Shown here piece after piece: positions 32,832 through 41,755 of a stretch of DNA of 64,000 nucleotides. Made by a program: the position numbers and the translations under genes. Numbering within the stretch: the first letter of the stretch is position 1; the number at the start of each line of letters is the position of its first letter. Source of the stretch: Vitreoscilla stercoraria DSM 513 (lineage in GTDB: Bacteria; Pseudomonadota; Gammaproteobacteria; Burkholderiales; Neisseriaceae); NCBI RefSeq assembly GCF_000382305.1, contig NZ_KB908018.1, positions 1-64,000 on the forward strand. Reading direction: 5' to 3'. Below the pieces are notes generated by a model, which was given only the letters and a program-made list of their open reading frames with translations, did not search any database and had not been told where the DNA came from.

Positions 32832-34694
32832 ATGGCAAGTTGGCAACAACGGTTATTACCGATGGCACTTGGTTTAACCTTACTCTCGACAGGCACGACA
32901 TGGGCGCAAACAGTGGTTGAAGCCAGTCAGGCAGATACCAATACTGTGCAATTGGATGAGACTATCTCACCAAAGACGTTGTCACCTGAGGCTAAAAAAG
33001 CACGTGCTGCGGCAGAAGAAAAATTGCGTTTGCAGCAAGTCACACAAGATGCCAATGCGTTTTCGGGCATGATTGCCAGTGAATTGGCTTTATTAGAAGG
33101 CAATACTCGTGGGGCATTGGGTGCTTATGCGGTATTGTTTGAGCGTACAGGCCGCCCTGAAATGGCAGAGCGCGCCATTCAGATTTCAATTGGACAAGGC
33201 GCTTATGCTGAAGCGCAGATATTGTTAGACCGTTGGCGTAAAATTGAACCTGTGCCAACCGTATTACAGCGTCAAGTGGCGTGGGAATTGAGTGCCGCTC
33301 GTGGTGATGCGAAGACGGCTTTGGCAAACTTGAATGATGTATTGCCATATGTGGATGACATCAAAATCAAACGCATGTTTTTATTGTTGGCACAATTGAG
33401 TTTGAGTGGTGGCGAAGTGGCCCATCAAGGCTATGACACGGTGCGCAATGCGGTGAAAAATCATGCCAATTTGCCCGAAGCAGCAGTGGCAGAGGCGATG
33501 TTTGCAGCTTTGTCTAACCATGATAAAGAAGCGATTGCGGCGTTGAATCGTTTGGCCAAATTAGATGCAGATATTAGCCCAGCAACGCAAGTGGTTATTG
33601 GGATTTTGGCGCAGCGCAAACCTGAATTAGTCAGCCAATTTTTTGCTCAAGCTGATTCTCGATATTTATCGGATGTGTGGCGAGAATTGCAAATTGATGC
33701 TTTGGTCAAAAGTGAGCAATTTGAGCAAGCATATCAATTGATACAACAAGAATTAAGTCAAAATCCACGTACTGAGTTACAGATTCAGGCCGGTATTTTG
33801 GCGATGAAGAAAAATGATTATGCCGCTGCGGAAGCTTGGTTACAGCGCGCTTATCAAAATGGTAATGTAGAAGAACGCAATCGTGTTGCGACTTTGTTGG
33901 CGGTGTTGTCGTTTGGACAAAAGAAAAACGAAGCGGCGATGCAATGGACCGATAAAATTGATGCGCCTGCTTTCCAATTTGATAAAAGTGTGATTTTGGC
34001 AACGGCAGCAGCAGAGCGCAAAGATTGGGATGCGATGCGCAAGGCTTTGGATCTTGCCAAAGACCATAAACCCACAGGCAATCATTTGTATGATGAACAG
34101 CAATGGCGTCATTTGGAATTGATGTGGATTAGCAAGCAAGCGCCCAATGAAGCGTATGCGCAATACACTCAATTGATTGAGGCGCAATTGAAAAGCGCGT
34201 CGCCAAATCGAGAGGTTTTGGCAGATTTGTATGCGGAGCGGGGTATTTTGTTGGCGGACAAATTCAACCGTCCTGAAGAGGCGATGCAAGACTTGGGCAA
34301 GCAATTGCAATTGCGTCCTGACAGTGCCGATGCCATGAATGCTTTGGGCTATACGATGCTCAGCAATGCAGCTTCGCGTGAGCAAGGTTTTGTGTTGCTA
34401 GAACGTGCGTTTAAATTGTCACCACAAGCACCACACATCAATGACAGTTTGGGTTGGGCGTATTTTTTAAAAGGGCAGCCTGAAAAAGCGTTGGCATATT
34501 TGAAATTTGCGTATGAAAAATACCCTGATGCAGAAGTAGCCGCGCACTTGGTTGAGACTTACCATGCTTTGGGCGATGAAAAAAATGCGCGGGCTTTGGC
34601 CAAGCAAGGTTGGAAACTCAATCCCGAACATCCTGTATTGCTCGACACTTTAAAACGGTTGAATTTGTTGCCAAATAAAGAGGTACAGCCATGA
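32832..34694 (+). CDS. Tetratricopeptide-repeat periplasmic/outer-membrane protein
   Basis: A 620-aa protein with a Sec signal peptide (MALGLTLLSTGTTWA) and a Gln/Lys-rich linker, then TPR-like helices throughout (NTRGALGAYAVLFERTGRPEMAERAIQIS; ADAMNALGYTMLSNA; HINDSLGWAYFLKGQPEKALAYLKFAYEKYP). It likely scaffolds protein contacts at the envelope. Its stop overlaps the lolB start by 4 nt (ATGA), so it is coupled to lolB, the order commonly seen in betaproteobacteria. No enzymatic motif seen. Confidence 0.85.
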   Translation: MASWQQRLLPMALGLTLLSTGTTWAQTVVEASQADTNTVQLDETISPKTLSPEAKKARAAAEEKLRLQQVTQDANAFSGMIASELALLEGNTRGALGAYAVLFERTGRPEMAERAIQISIGQGAYAEAQILLDRWRKIEPVPTVLQRQVAWELSAARGDAKTALANLNDVLPYVDDIKIKRMFLLLAQLSLSGGEVAHQGYDTVRNAVKNHANLPEAAVAEAMFAALSNHDKEAIAALNRLAKLDADISPATQVVIGILAQRKPELVSQFFAQADSRYLSDVWRELQIDALVKSEQFEQAYQLIQQELSQNPRTELQIQAGILAMKKNDYAAAEAWLQRAYQNGNVEERNRVATLLAVLSFGQKKNEAAMQWTDKIDAPAFQFDKSVILATAAAERKDWDAMRKALDLAKDHKPTGNHLYDEQQWRHLELMWISKQAPNEAYAQYTQLIEAQLKSASPNREVLADLYAERGILLADKFNRPEEAMQDLGKQLQLRPDSADAMNALGYTMLSNAASREQGFVLLERAFKLSPQAPHINDSLGWAYFLKGQPEKALAYLKFAYEKYPDAEVAAHLVETYHALGDEKNARALAKQGWKLNPEHPVLLDTLKRLNLLPNKEVQP

Positions 34695-35272
34695 ATTGGC
34701 GCTTCGGTGGCGTGGTTTTAGCCAGTGTTTTGTTGGCAGCGTGTCAAACAGTGCCTGTGGCCAAAGATTGGCATGAGCGTCCTGAAAACAAAACATCATT
34801 CGATGCTTCAGGACGCTTGGCGGTCAAACAAAATGACAAAGGCTCTTATGCCAATTTCGATTGGAGCAGCAGCGGTAAGATGCAACAATTGGATGTGAAC
34901 ACGCCTTTGGGCAATACTGTGGGGCAGTTGTGCCAAGATGCACAAGGCGTGGTTGCAGTTGCCAGCGATGGCTCACGTTTTGAAGCGGCAACAGCGAGTG
35001 AATTGAGCGAGCGTTTGATGGGCTTTGCCATTCCTGTGGAGGCTTTGGATGTGTGGGCGCATGGGCATTGGCATGAGCGCAGCCCACATACAGTGCTTGA
35101 AGATGGGCGCTTGTTGCAAGACGGTTGGGTGATTGAACGACAAGTGAATGAAGAGGGTCAACCGCGTTTGTTATTGCTAGAAAGTGAACAATTGAGCATT
35201 CGATTGTTGTTCAGCCAATACCAAAGTCCTAGCACTTTACCAGACACAGAGGTGTGCGAGCGCAGCGCTTGA
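34691..35272 (+). CDS. lolB: Outer-membrane lipoprotein receptor LolB
   Basis: A 193-aa lipoprotein with lipobox LLAAC (Cys18). SFDASGRLAVKQNDKGSYANFDWSSSG followed by LDVNTPLGNTVGQL is the LolB beta-barrel signature. LolB takes lipoproteins from periplasmic LolA and inserts them into the outer membrane; the window encodes several such client lipoproteins. Translationally coupled to the TPR gene and followed 25 bp on by ispE. Confidence 0.93.
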   Translation: MNWRFGGVVLASVLLAACQTVPVAKDWHERPENKTSFDASGRLAVKQNDKGSYANFDWSSSGKMQQLDVNTPLGNTVGQLCQDAQGVVAVASDGSRFEAATASELSERLMGFAIPVEALDVWAHGHWHERSPHTVLEDGRLLQDGWVIERQVNEEGQPRLLLLESEQLSIRLLFSQYQSPSTLPDTEVCERSA

Positions 35273-35297
35273 GTATGAAGAATATGGAAAATATGAA

Positions 35298-36155
35298 ATG
35301 GCTTTGATGAATGTGCCTGCCGATGCGCAGGCTTTTTTGGCACCTGCCAAATTGAATTTGATGTTACACATTGTCGGTCGCCGTGAGGATGGTTACCACT
35401 TGTTGGAAACGGTATTTCGTTTTATTGGTTTGTATGACACTGTGCATGTGCGAGTGCGTGATGATGGCGAAATTGTTTTGCATACCTTGATAGACGGCGT
35501 GGCACCTGAGCAAGATTTGAGTGTACGTGCTGCGGTTGCACTTAAAACACACACGGGCAGTGTGTTGGGTGCAGATTTGTGGGTAGAAAAAAACATTCCT
35601 ATGGGTGGTGGCTTGGGCGGTGGCTCGTCTGATGCTGCAACCGTTTTGTTGGCTTTAAATCAGTTATGGCAAACGGGTTTGTCACGCCAAGAGTTGATGG
35701 ATTTAGGCGTGCGTTTGGGTGCAGATGTACCTGTTTTTATTTTTGGGCGCAATGCTTTTGCTTCGGGTATTGGTGAAATTTTGAGCGAAGTTGTGCTAAA
35801 AAATCAATGGTATGTGGTGATTAAGCCCAATGTGCATGTTCAAACCGCAAAAATATTTAATCACGAACGCTTGACACGCGATTCTAAGCCTAGCATAATG
35901 CGAATCCTCGAATCGACGCAGCAGCATAGAAATGATATGCAGCAAGTCGTTCTGGAAGAGTATGCAGAAGTCAAAGAAGCTTTGGATGTATTAAAACAAT
36001 ACGGCGATGCTTTAATGACGGGTTCTGGGGCATGTGTATTTTTACCGATGCCGAATGAATCAGCTGCTAAAAAAGTGTATACAGCGGTTGCATCACATTT
36101 CGAAGCATATTGTGTTGTAGGGCTAGATAAACATCCTCTTGCAGAAATAGATTGA
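35298..36155 (+). CDS. ispE: 4-diphosphocytidyl-2-C-methyl-D-erythritol kinase
   Basis: A 285-aa GHMP kinase of the MEP isoprenoid pathway. APAKLNLMLHIVGRREDGYHLLETVF carries the substrate-binding N-terminus, PMGGGLGGGSSDAATVL the ATP loop, and MTGSGACVFLPM the third GHMP motif. It phosphorylates the 2-hydroxyl of CDP-methylerythritol. ATG 35307 (MNVPAD) is an alternative start. Follows lolB and precedes two tRNA-Gln genes and prs, a conserved order in Neisseriaceae and relatives. Confidence 0.95.
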   Translation: MALMNVPADAQAFLAPAKLNLMLHIVGRREDGYHLLETVFRFIGLYDTVHVRVRDDGEIVLHTLIDGVAPEQDLSVRAAVALKTHTGSVLGADLWVEKNIPMGGGLGGGSSDAATVLLALNQLWQTGLSRQELMDLGVRLGADVPVFIFGRNAFASGIGEILSEVVLKNQWYVVIKPNVHVQTAKIFNHERLTRDSKPSIMRILESTQQHRNDMQQVVLEEYAEVKEALDVLKQYGDALMTGSGACVFLPMPNESAAKKVYTAVASHFEAYCVVGLDKHPLAEID

Positions 36156-36161
36156 GTTTTT

Positions 36162-36236
36162 TGGGGTGTCGCCAAGTGGTAAGGCACTGGATTTTGATTC
36201 CAGCATTCGTAGGTTCGATCCCTACCACCCCAGCCA
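36162..36236 (+). tRNA. tRNA-Gln (anticodon TTG), copy 1
   Basis: Acceptor TGGGGTG/CACCCCA, discriminator G and encoded CCA. Anticodon stem CTGGA/TCCAG with loop TTTTGAT gives TTG (codon CAA). T-arm GTAGG-TTCGATC-CCTAC. Short variable loop. Confidence 0.97.
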
Positions 36237-36263
36237 AAAATCTTTCTATATCGCCCAGTTTAT

Positions 36264-36338
36264 TGGGGTGTCGCCAAGTGGTAAGGCACTGGATTTTGAT
36301 TCCAGCATTCGTAGGTTCGATCCCTACCACCCCAGCCA
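36264..36338 (+). tRNA. tRNA-Gln (anticodon TTG), copy 2
   Basis: Identical to copy 1 over all 75 positions and spaced 102 bp from it, start to start. The 27-bp spacer is unlike the flanks, so only the tRNA itself is repeated. Followed by a terminator. Confidence 0.97.
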
Positions 36339-36343
36339 AATAG

Positions 36344-36377
36344 AAAAAGCGCATTGGTTAAGCCGATGCGCTTTTTT
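36344..36377 (+). terminator. Terminator after the tRNA-Gln pair
   Basis: AAAAGCGCAT and ATGCGCTTTT form a 10-bp stem with an 11-nt loop and a T-run. Confidence 0.85.
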
Positions 36378-36557
36378 GCATTTTGAATTTGTTGGTTAAT
36401 AGTTGATTTTTATTGATAATTTGGTATTGGCAGTGGAAATTATCCTATGGGATGGTGTATCATTACGCGCTTGACCGTGCGGCGGTCACCGTTACATTGG
36501 GAACGCAGCATTATGAACACACAATTTCATCATTTGAAACAAGGCGCAGAAGACGAC

Positions 36558-37544
36558 ATGGCAGCATACGACAGCTTGATGGTATTTACGGGTAATGCCA
36601 ACCCGAAATTGGCAGAAAACGTAGTGAAACACTTGGATATTTCGTTAGGCCGTGCGTCTGTAACCCAGTTTTCTGATGGTGAAGTAGCCATTGAATTATT
36701 GGAAAACGTGCGTGGTCGCGATGTGTTTATCGTACAACCTACTTGTGCACCGACCAACGACAATTTGATGGAAGTTTTGGCGATGGCAGACGCTTTGAAG
36801 CGCGCTTCTGCAGGTCGTATTACGGCAGCGATTCCTTATTTTGGTTACGCTCGTCAAGACCGTCGTCCTCGTTCTGCACGTGTGCCGATTTCTGCGAAAT
36901 TGGTTGCCAACATGTTGTATTCAGCAGGTATCGACCGTGTATTGACGGTGGATTTGCATGCTGACCAAATTCAAGGTTTCTTTGATATTCCTGTAGACAA
37001 TATTTATGCTACTCCGATTTTGATTCACGACATTTTACAACGTCGTTTTGAAGACTTAATCGTGGTGAGTCCTGACATTGGTGGTGTGGTGCGTGCGCGT
37101 GCTGCTGCGAAAATGTTGAATGTTGATTTGGCTATTATTGACAAGCGTCGTCCTAAAGCCAACGTCGCTGAAGTGATGAACATCATTGGTGATATCAACG
37201 GCAAAACTTGTTTGATTATCGACGACATGATCGATACTGCCAATACTTTGTGCAAAGCAGCGACTGCGTTGAAAGAACGTGGTGCTAAGCGTGTGGTGGC
37301 TTATGCTTCTCATGCGGTATTCTCAGGCGAAGCAGTGGCGCGCATTGAGTCTTCAGACATCGACTTGGTCGTTGTAACCGACACCATTCCATTGAGCGCA
37401 CAAGCGGAAGCATCTGAACGCATTCACCAAGTGACCATTTCTGGTTTGTTGGCTGAAACTGTTCGTCGTATCAGCAATGAAGAATCTGTATCGTACCTCT
37501 TCAATGAGGACGTTACCGCGCCGGGAGCGCGTTTTCTCCCATAA
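36558..37544 (+). CDS. prs: Ribose-phosphate pyrophosphokinase
   Basis: A 328-aa PRPP synthetase, supplying PRPP for nucleotide, His and Trp synthesis. PYFGYARQDRR is the ATP flexible loop, VDLHADQIQGFFDIPVDN the metal/ribose-5-phosphate region, and CLIIDDMIDTANTL the PRPP loop. Start set at ATG 36558 (MAAYDSLMVF), where homologues begin; in-frame ATGs at 36513 and 36447 would give N-terminal extensions without family support. The preceding 180 bp after the tRNA terminator should hold its promoter. Followed by rplY. Confidence 0.96.
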   Translation: MAAYDSLMVFTGNANPKLAENVVKHLDISLGRASVTQFSDGEVAIELLENVRGRDVFIVQPTCAPTNDNLMEVLAMADALKRASAGRITAAIPYFGYARQDRRPRSARVPISAKLVANMLYSAGIDRVLTVDLHADQIQGFFDIPVDNIYATPILIHDILQRRFEDLIVVSPDIGGVVRARAAAKMLNVDLAIIDKRRPKANVAEVMNIIGDINGKTCLIIDDMIDTANTLCKAATALKERGAKRVVAYASHAVFSGEAVARIESSDIDLVVVTDTIPLSAQAEASERIHQVTISGLLAETVRRISNEESVSYLFNEDVTAPGARFLP

Positions 37545-37613
37545 CCTATGATAGAGCCGTCTTAAGTTGGTCGCGACCGATGGCGGCGTTATTATCTAAT
37601 CTGGAGTTTTATT

Positions 37614-38186
37614 ATGTCTCAATCTATTCAAGCTATCGTTCGTGACGTACAGGGCACTGGTGCGAGCCGCCGCCTGCGTCGCGCTGGTCAAGTTCCTGCA
37701 GTTGTTTACGGTGAAAACCAAGAAGCAACTATGGTTGCTATTGACGGTACTGCGATTTTTTACGCATTGCAAAAAGAATCTTTCCATTCTTCTTTGTTGA
37801 AATTGTCTTTGGATGGTAAAGAAGTTGACGTGATCGTGCGTGATTTCCAAATGCACCCATTCAAACCAGCCGTTTTGCACGTAGATTTCCAAGCTGTTGA
37901 TGCTGCTAAAGTCATCAAAGTTAAAGTACCTGTACATTACATCAACGCTGAACAATCTCCTGCAGTTAAATTGCAAGGTGGCCGTGTAAGCCGTTTGATC
38001 CAAGCGATCGAAGTTTACGCACCTGCTGCTAACATCCCTGCACAATTGACTGTTGATTTGAAAGCGGCAACTGCTGGCCAAATCGTTCACATTTCTGACA
38101 TCGTATTCCCAGAAGGCGTTGAAAGCGTATCTTTGAAACGTGATGAAAACTTGGCGATTGCTGCAATCACTGGTAAAAAACGTTAA
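37614..38186 (+). CDS. rplY: 50S ribosomal protein L25 (bL25, CTC type)
   Basis: A 190-aa L25 of the long TL5/CTC form. The N-terminal 5S rRNA-binding domain (ASRRLRRAGQVPAVVYG) is followed by the C-terminal beta domain (FKPAVLHVDFQAVDAAKVIKVKVPVHYI). Codon use is that of a highly expressed gene. SD TCTGGAG precedes the ATG. prs-rplY adjacency is conserved in many betaproteobacteria. Ends at an uptake-repeat terminator. Confidence 0.96.
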   Translation: MSQSIQAIVRDVQGTGASRRLRRAGQVPAVVYGENQEATMVAIDGTAIFYALQKESFHSSLLKLSLDGKEVDVIVRDFQMHPFKPAVLHVDFQAVDAAKVIKVKVPVHYINAEQSPAVKLQGGRVSRLIQAIEVYAPAANIPAQLTVDLKAATAGQIVHISDIVFPEGVESVSLKRDENLAIAAITGKKR

Positions 38187-38217
38187 TTTGAAGATTTTAA
38201 TATCTTTGAGTTGAATC

Positions 38218-38254
38218 AAAAGCGTCCTGTAAATTTTACAGGACGCTTTTTTTA
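38218..38254 (+). terminator. Uptake-repeat terminator after rplY
   Basis: AAAAGCGTCCTGTAAA and TTTACAGGACGCTTTT, 16-bp perfect stem with a 1-nt gap (loop formed from stem ends), then T-run. Confidence 0.85.
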
Positions 38255-38309
38255 TGTTTAAGATACATTATGCTGATTGCAAATTTTGATGATTAGGATG
38301 CGCCGGCAT

Positions 38310-39374
38310 ATGGTATTCAATCAATTTTCTCGTGCTTTAACCACGCCTATTTGGCTGTTGGTGCTGGTGAGTATGGTGCCTTGGTATATCAGTTTTTTAG
38401 CCCAGTACAGCGATATGCTTGCTAGGTATTGGTATGCTTTGGGCAATCGCTTTGCGCCTTGGGAATGGGTGGCGCCTTGGGAATGGGTGGCTTTGGTGTG
38501 TGCCATGTGGGCGATGTTGGTGCTGGCTTTGATATCTAGTGTGGCCAAATACCAAAAATTGTGGCACATCTTGGGTGTGGTTTTATTTGGGTTTTTTGCG
38601 CAAAAGGCTTACATTGAGGGCTTAGACAATGATGGGACGCGTAAATTACTGGGTATGGTTTGCATCGCTATTTATTATTTTGCCGGCTATTATTTGATTC
38701 ATTTGATGTACAGCATCGAATACAAAATATTGCGATATCGACGTTTGGGTAAAAATACCTTTCCCACACTGAAAATCAACATCCACCATGATTTCAATTA
38801 TCGCATTGCTGAAAAAAATATTTTTCTATTAATGTTTATTAATATGGCTTGGCTGGGATTGTATTATATGGATTTCAGTCAGCTTGGTTGGCGCACAGCA
38901 AGCTGCGTGGTCATCGGTGTGCTGGGTGTGGTGATATTGGGATTGCAGCGTTTGAAGTTGATACAGGCTTGGCAGTTGACAATCAATCGTGAAATGGGTT
39001 GGTTTCGTTTGGATGAAGCAGGGATGCATTGGTGTTTTGATGTGATTGAATGGTCATCTTTTTATCGTTTGGGAACAAAATACCCACCTGTTTGCCATCA
39101 CCATGAAAACTTCATTGCCTGGCAAGATGTTGAGACCATCGGTTTTCTTGAAACCCCCAAGCATCCAAAACAGAAAAAAGTTCTCGATTATCCTGAATTC
39201 ATCCTCATTTGCTCACGTGTTTTGCCGCCATCTGATCATCAAGTGCAAGTGTTGTTGCCTTATATCCGAACTGAATATTTTTTCATGAGTTGTTGGAAAT
39301 TTGCCAAAAGACCACGGCCGTGGGTAAGACATATCGCCCTGTCAAAACCTCGTAATGGGATGTTGAAGCTTTAG
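38310..39374 (+). CDS. Multi-TM membrane protein of unknown function
   Basis: About 354 aa with five or so predicted membrane segments (near residues 12-30, 55-80, 85-100, 115-135, 175-215) and a soluble C-terminal third rich in His, Trp and Tyr. I recognise no family. A perfect 18-bp tandem duplication at 38454-38489 encodes two copies of APWEWV in the loop before the second TM, suggesting repeat-length variation between strains. The start is uncertain: ATG 38310 has AGGA 11 nt upstream; ATG 38289, ATG 38298 and TTG 38277 are in frame. The stop overlaps the convergent esterase stop by 4 nt. Confidence 0.7.
   Translation: MVFNQFSRALTTPIWLLVLVSMVPWYISFLAQYSDMLARYWYALGNRFAPWEWVAPWEWVALVCAMWAMLVLALISSVAKYQKLWHILGVVLFGFFAQKAYIEGLDNDGTRKLLGMVCIAIYYFAGYYLIHLMYSIEYKILRYRRLGKNTFPTLKINIHHDFNYRIAEKNIFLLMFINMAWLGLYYMDFSQLGWRTASCVVIGVLGVVILGLQRLKLIQAWQLTINREMGWFRLDEAGMHWCFDVIEWSSFYRLGTKYPPVCHHHENFIAWQDVETIGFLETPKHPKQKKVLDYPEFILICSRVLPPSDHQVQVLLPYIRTEYFFMSCWKFAKRPRPWVRHIALSKPRNGMLKL
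38454..38489 (+). repeat. 18-bp perfect tandem repeat within a membrane-protein gene
   Basis: Two direct copies of GCGCCTTGGGAATGGGTG in frame, encoding APWEWV twice. Confidence 0.9.
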
Positions 39375-40006
39375 GGTAACCAACCAATTTGTTCTAATTT
39401 TTTGACCAAGGTAGTATGGAATTTGGCATAGCCTGCATCGTTGGCATGGACTGTGTCTGCGCGCAAATCTTCATCGCCCAAAACATCGCTCCAAGCGTCC
39501 TGTAACAAATACACTTGGTGTTCTTTGGCCAATTGTTCGTACATATCGTGGTCGCTAGGATGCCCTATTGCGGCAGCAAGACTCAAATAAGGTACGGCAA
39601 CTAACAATACTTTGGCACCGTTTTGTTGGCTTAATTGTATGCTTTGGCTGATATTGGCGCGGGTTTCTGTATTGGGTTTTTGTTGTAAAAAATCATTGCC
39701 ACCTATGCTGATAATGACCAGTTCTGGTTGGTATTCGCTGAGTAAATCGGGCAAGCGTTCTAAAGCTTGGGCAGAGGTGTTACCCGAAACACCGCCATTG
39801 ATGACATTCCAACCACTAGATTGCGCCAATAAGCTTGGATAAGCCATAGTTTTGCTGCTAGCGCCCACACCTTGTGTTAAGGAGTCTCCCAAAATCAAGA
39901 CGGTACTGTTTTGGGACAAAGCCTGTTCATGACTTGCGCCACAGGCATTGACGAATAGGCCAATCAAAGCAATACAAGCGGCCTGTAAAACATATTTGTA
40001 TGACAT
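39371..40006 (-). CDS. GDSL-type esterase/lysophospholipase, TesA-like lipoprotein
   Basis: An SGNH hydrolase of 211 aa. Block I ILGDSLTQGVGA holds the catalytic Ser, block II GGVSGNTSAQALERL the Gly, block III IISIGGNDFLQQ the Asn, and block V ADTVHANDAGY the Asp and His. The N-terminus is a lipoprotein signal (IGLFVNAC), so it is probably membrane-anchored in the periplasm, unlike soluble TesA. ATG 40006 has a strong SD (AAAGGA), favoured over the longer reading frame. An exact uptake repeat (39493) and a variant GCGGCCTGTAAA (39978) lie within the gene. Confidence 0.88.
   Translation of the reverse strand: MSYKYVLQAACIALIGLFVNACGASHEQALSQNSTVLILGDSLTQGVGASSKTMAYPSLLAQSSGWNVINGGVSGNTSAQALERLPDLLSEYQPELVIISIGGNDFLQQKPNTETRANISQSIQLSQQNGAKVLLVAVPYLSLAAAIGHPSDHDMYEQLAKEHQVYLLQDAWSDVLGDEDLRADTVHANDAGYAKFHTTLVKKLEQIGWLP
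39493..39505 (+). repeat. Single uptake-type repeat inside the esterase gene
   Basis: Exact AAGCGTCCTGTAA. Confidence 0.8.
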
Positions 40007-40026
40007 TTTAATTCCTTTGCGCCCAT

Positions 40027-40455
40027 TCACGCGGCATCTGGCATCAAGCAATGTACCCGTCCCACGGCAATTGGACGCTTGGCATCGCTTTGCCAGACGG
40101 TGACGGTTAAGTGGGCGATACGGCTGCCTTGACGGGTAAGGCTACAGGACGCATACATGGCTTCGGACAAGCCTGAACGCAAATAATCAATTGAAAAGTC
40201 GATGACTTTGGCAAATTCATCCAAACCGCTGTGGTGTTTTAAAAACAGTGTTGCCACACTTTCAATAAAACCACCTATCATGCCGCCATGCAAAGCAGGT
40301 AAAAAAGTGTTGCCGATATTGTCAGATTTGAATGGAACATGAAATAAAGGCACACCTTCAGCATTGAGCCATATTTGCAAGCCAATTAAATGGGTATAAG
40401 GCATGTGAGTGTGGGCTTTTTCAGTTAAAACAGGATGCAATTGATAGCCGCTCAT
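40027..40455 (-). CDS. PaaI-type hotdog thioesterase, second of two
   Basis: A 142-aa hotdog-fold protein with LPALHGGMIGGFIESVATLFL, the PaaI-like helix that carries the catalytic region, and VIDFSIDYLRSGLSEAMYASCSLTRQGSRIAHLTVTVWQ. It would hydrolyse acyl-CoA thioesters; the substrate is unknown. It starts at ATG 40455, overlapping the previous gene's stop by 4 nt. The longer ORF in this frame overlaps the first thioesterase and is not needed. It is the last gene of a minus-strand string of overlapping genes tcdA-scpA-thioesterase-thioesterase. Confidence 0.8.
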   Translation of the reverse strand: MSGYQLHPVLTEKAHTHMPYTHLIGLQIWLNAEGVPLFHVPFKSDNIGNTFLPALHGGMIGGFIESVATLFLKHHSGLDEFAKVIDFSIDYLRSGLSEAMYASCSLTRQGSRIAHLTVTVWQSDAKRPIAVGRVHCLMPDAA

Positions 40456-40931
40456 AATGCCAACTCCTTGTGTATGTAAGCTTTTAAATGTGCAGGAATC
40501 GGCGTGCGCATGAATGTTGCCATACCCAAAGCGATAGGATGGTCGATTTGATTGTCGTGATAACAAGTGGTGTGCACGAAAGCGACTTGTCCGCTCAAGC
40601 GATAACAATCTGATGTGGCATAAATACGCTGCTTGGGAGTGGCGGCATGTAAGTAATCAATGCGCATGTCCAACGTGGCCAAAGTTTCAAACTCAGGCAA
40701 ATGAGCCGCCACAGCCGTGGCAGAGGCCACATCAACCAAAGTGGTAATCACGCCGCCATGTATGACTTGATTGCTGCTGTTGCCCATTAAATCTTCTCGC
40801 CACCCCACGCTCAAAGTAGGGCTGCGATGTATTGTGTGCTCAAATTGCAAATTCAATATTTTGCAATGTGGCAAATGCACGTAATGATTTTTCAGTGCTT
40901 CATAAACCACAAGATTGACCGGCTCTGTCAT
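40452..40931 (-). CDS. PaaI-type hotdog thioesterase, first of two
   Basis: A 159-aa hotdog-fold protein: NQVIHGGVITTLVDVASATAVAAHLP is the PaaI-family HGG helix and LATLDMRIDYLHAATPKQRIYATSDCYRLSGQVAFVHTTCY the following sheet. It overlaps the scpA stop and the second thioesterase start by 4 nt each. The two thioesterases share fold but little sequence, so they may form a heteromeric enzyme or act on different acyl-CoAs; this is inference. Confidence 0.82.
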   Translation of the reverse strand: MTEPVNLVVYEALKNHYVHLPHCKILNLQFEHTIHRSPTLSVGWREDLMGNSSNQVIHGGVITTLVDVASATAVAAHLPEFETLATLDMRIDYLHAATPKQRIYATSDCYRLSGQVAFVHTTCYHDNQIDHPIALGMATFMRTPIPAHLKAYIHKELAL

Positions 40932-41755
40932 GGTGTGCTTTCTGATAATGGGGTTGGGTTCAAAAAAATATCAATGTCGGCAAAAGCATGGTTTTGCTCC
41001 GCGTAAATCAAGCCTTCTTTGATTAACTCTAACATGGCGATGAAATTGACCACCAACATGGTAACGCTGCTGGATGCGGCAAACAATTGATTAAAGCGAC
41101 AAGAGCCGTGTTTTTTTAACAAACGCAATACATGTGACATTTGTGCTCGCACCGAGACGGCATCTTGTATCACTTGATGCCCTGCATGGTTTTTTGCCCG
41201 CGATAAAATCGCCAACCAAGCTTGCTTTAAATCCGCAATATCCACTTGTGGTAAAGCTTTGGGAATGTGGACATCGACATGTAGCACTGCCCATGCAAAA
41301 TCGCGTCCTGCTTGTGGCAACTCATCCAAGCCTATTGCAGCCAAACGCATTTGTTCGTATTTTAATAAGCGCAGCGCCAATTCTTGGCGTGGATCGATTT
41401 CTTCGGCATCGTCCATAGTGATGGTTTTAGGCAATAACAAGCGTGATTTGATTTCTACCAACATCGCCGCCATTAACAAATATTCTGCTGCCAAATCAAA
41501 TTGCTGGTGTTTTAGCTGTTGAATATAGCTTAAATATTGTTCGGTAATTTGGGTGATGGGAATGTCTAAAATATCGAGATTTTGTTTGCGTATCAGATAC
41601 AGCAACAAATCCAATGGCCCTTCGAAATTTTGCAAAACCACTTGCAATGCATCGGGTGGAATGAACAAATCTTTGGGTATGTCGGCCACAGGTTGACCAA
41701 ACACCCAAGCAATTGCAGGCTCGGGCTGTAAGGTCAGTACTTCCGTCACTGTCAT
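40928..41755 (-). CDS. scpA: Segregation and condensation protein A
   Basis: A 275-aa kleisin. VVLQNFEGPLDLLLYLIRKQNLDILDIPITQITEQYLSYI is the diagnostic N-terminal Smc-neck-binding block, followed by AAEYLLMAAMLVEIKSRLLLP and a C-terminal winged helix. ScpA joins Smc and ScpB in chromosome condensation. No scpB follows here; thioesterase genes do instead. The start overlaps the tcdA stop by 4 nt. Confidence 0.93.
   Translation of the reverse strand: MTVTEVLTLQPEPAIAWVFGQPVADIPKDLFIPPDALQVVLQNFEGPLDLLLYLIRKQNLDILDIPITQITEQYLSYIQQLKHQQFDLAAEYLLMAAMLVEIKSRLLLPKTITMDDAEEIDPRQELALRLLKYEQMRLAAIGLDELPQAGRDFAWAVLHVDVHIPKALPQVDIADLKQAWLAILSRAKNHAGHQVIQDAVSVRAQMSHVLRLLKKHGSCRFNQLFAASSSVTMLVVNFIAMLELIKEGLIYAEQNHAFADIDIFLNPTPLSESTP

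Noticed and set aside
36067..36354. A 95-codon minus-strand ORF with two copies of GVVGIEPTNAGIKIQ
   Set aside because: It is the antisense of the two tRNA-Gln genes, a well-known false ORF; the protein repeat is the repeated tRNA.
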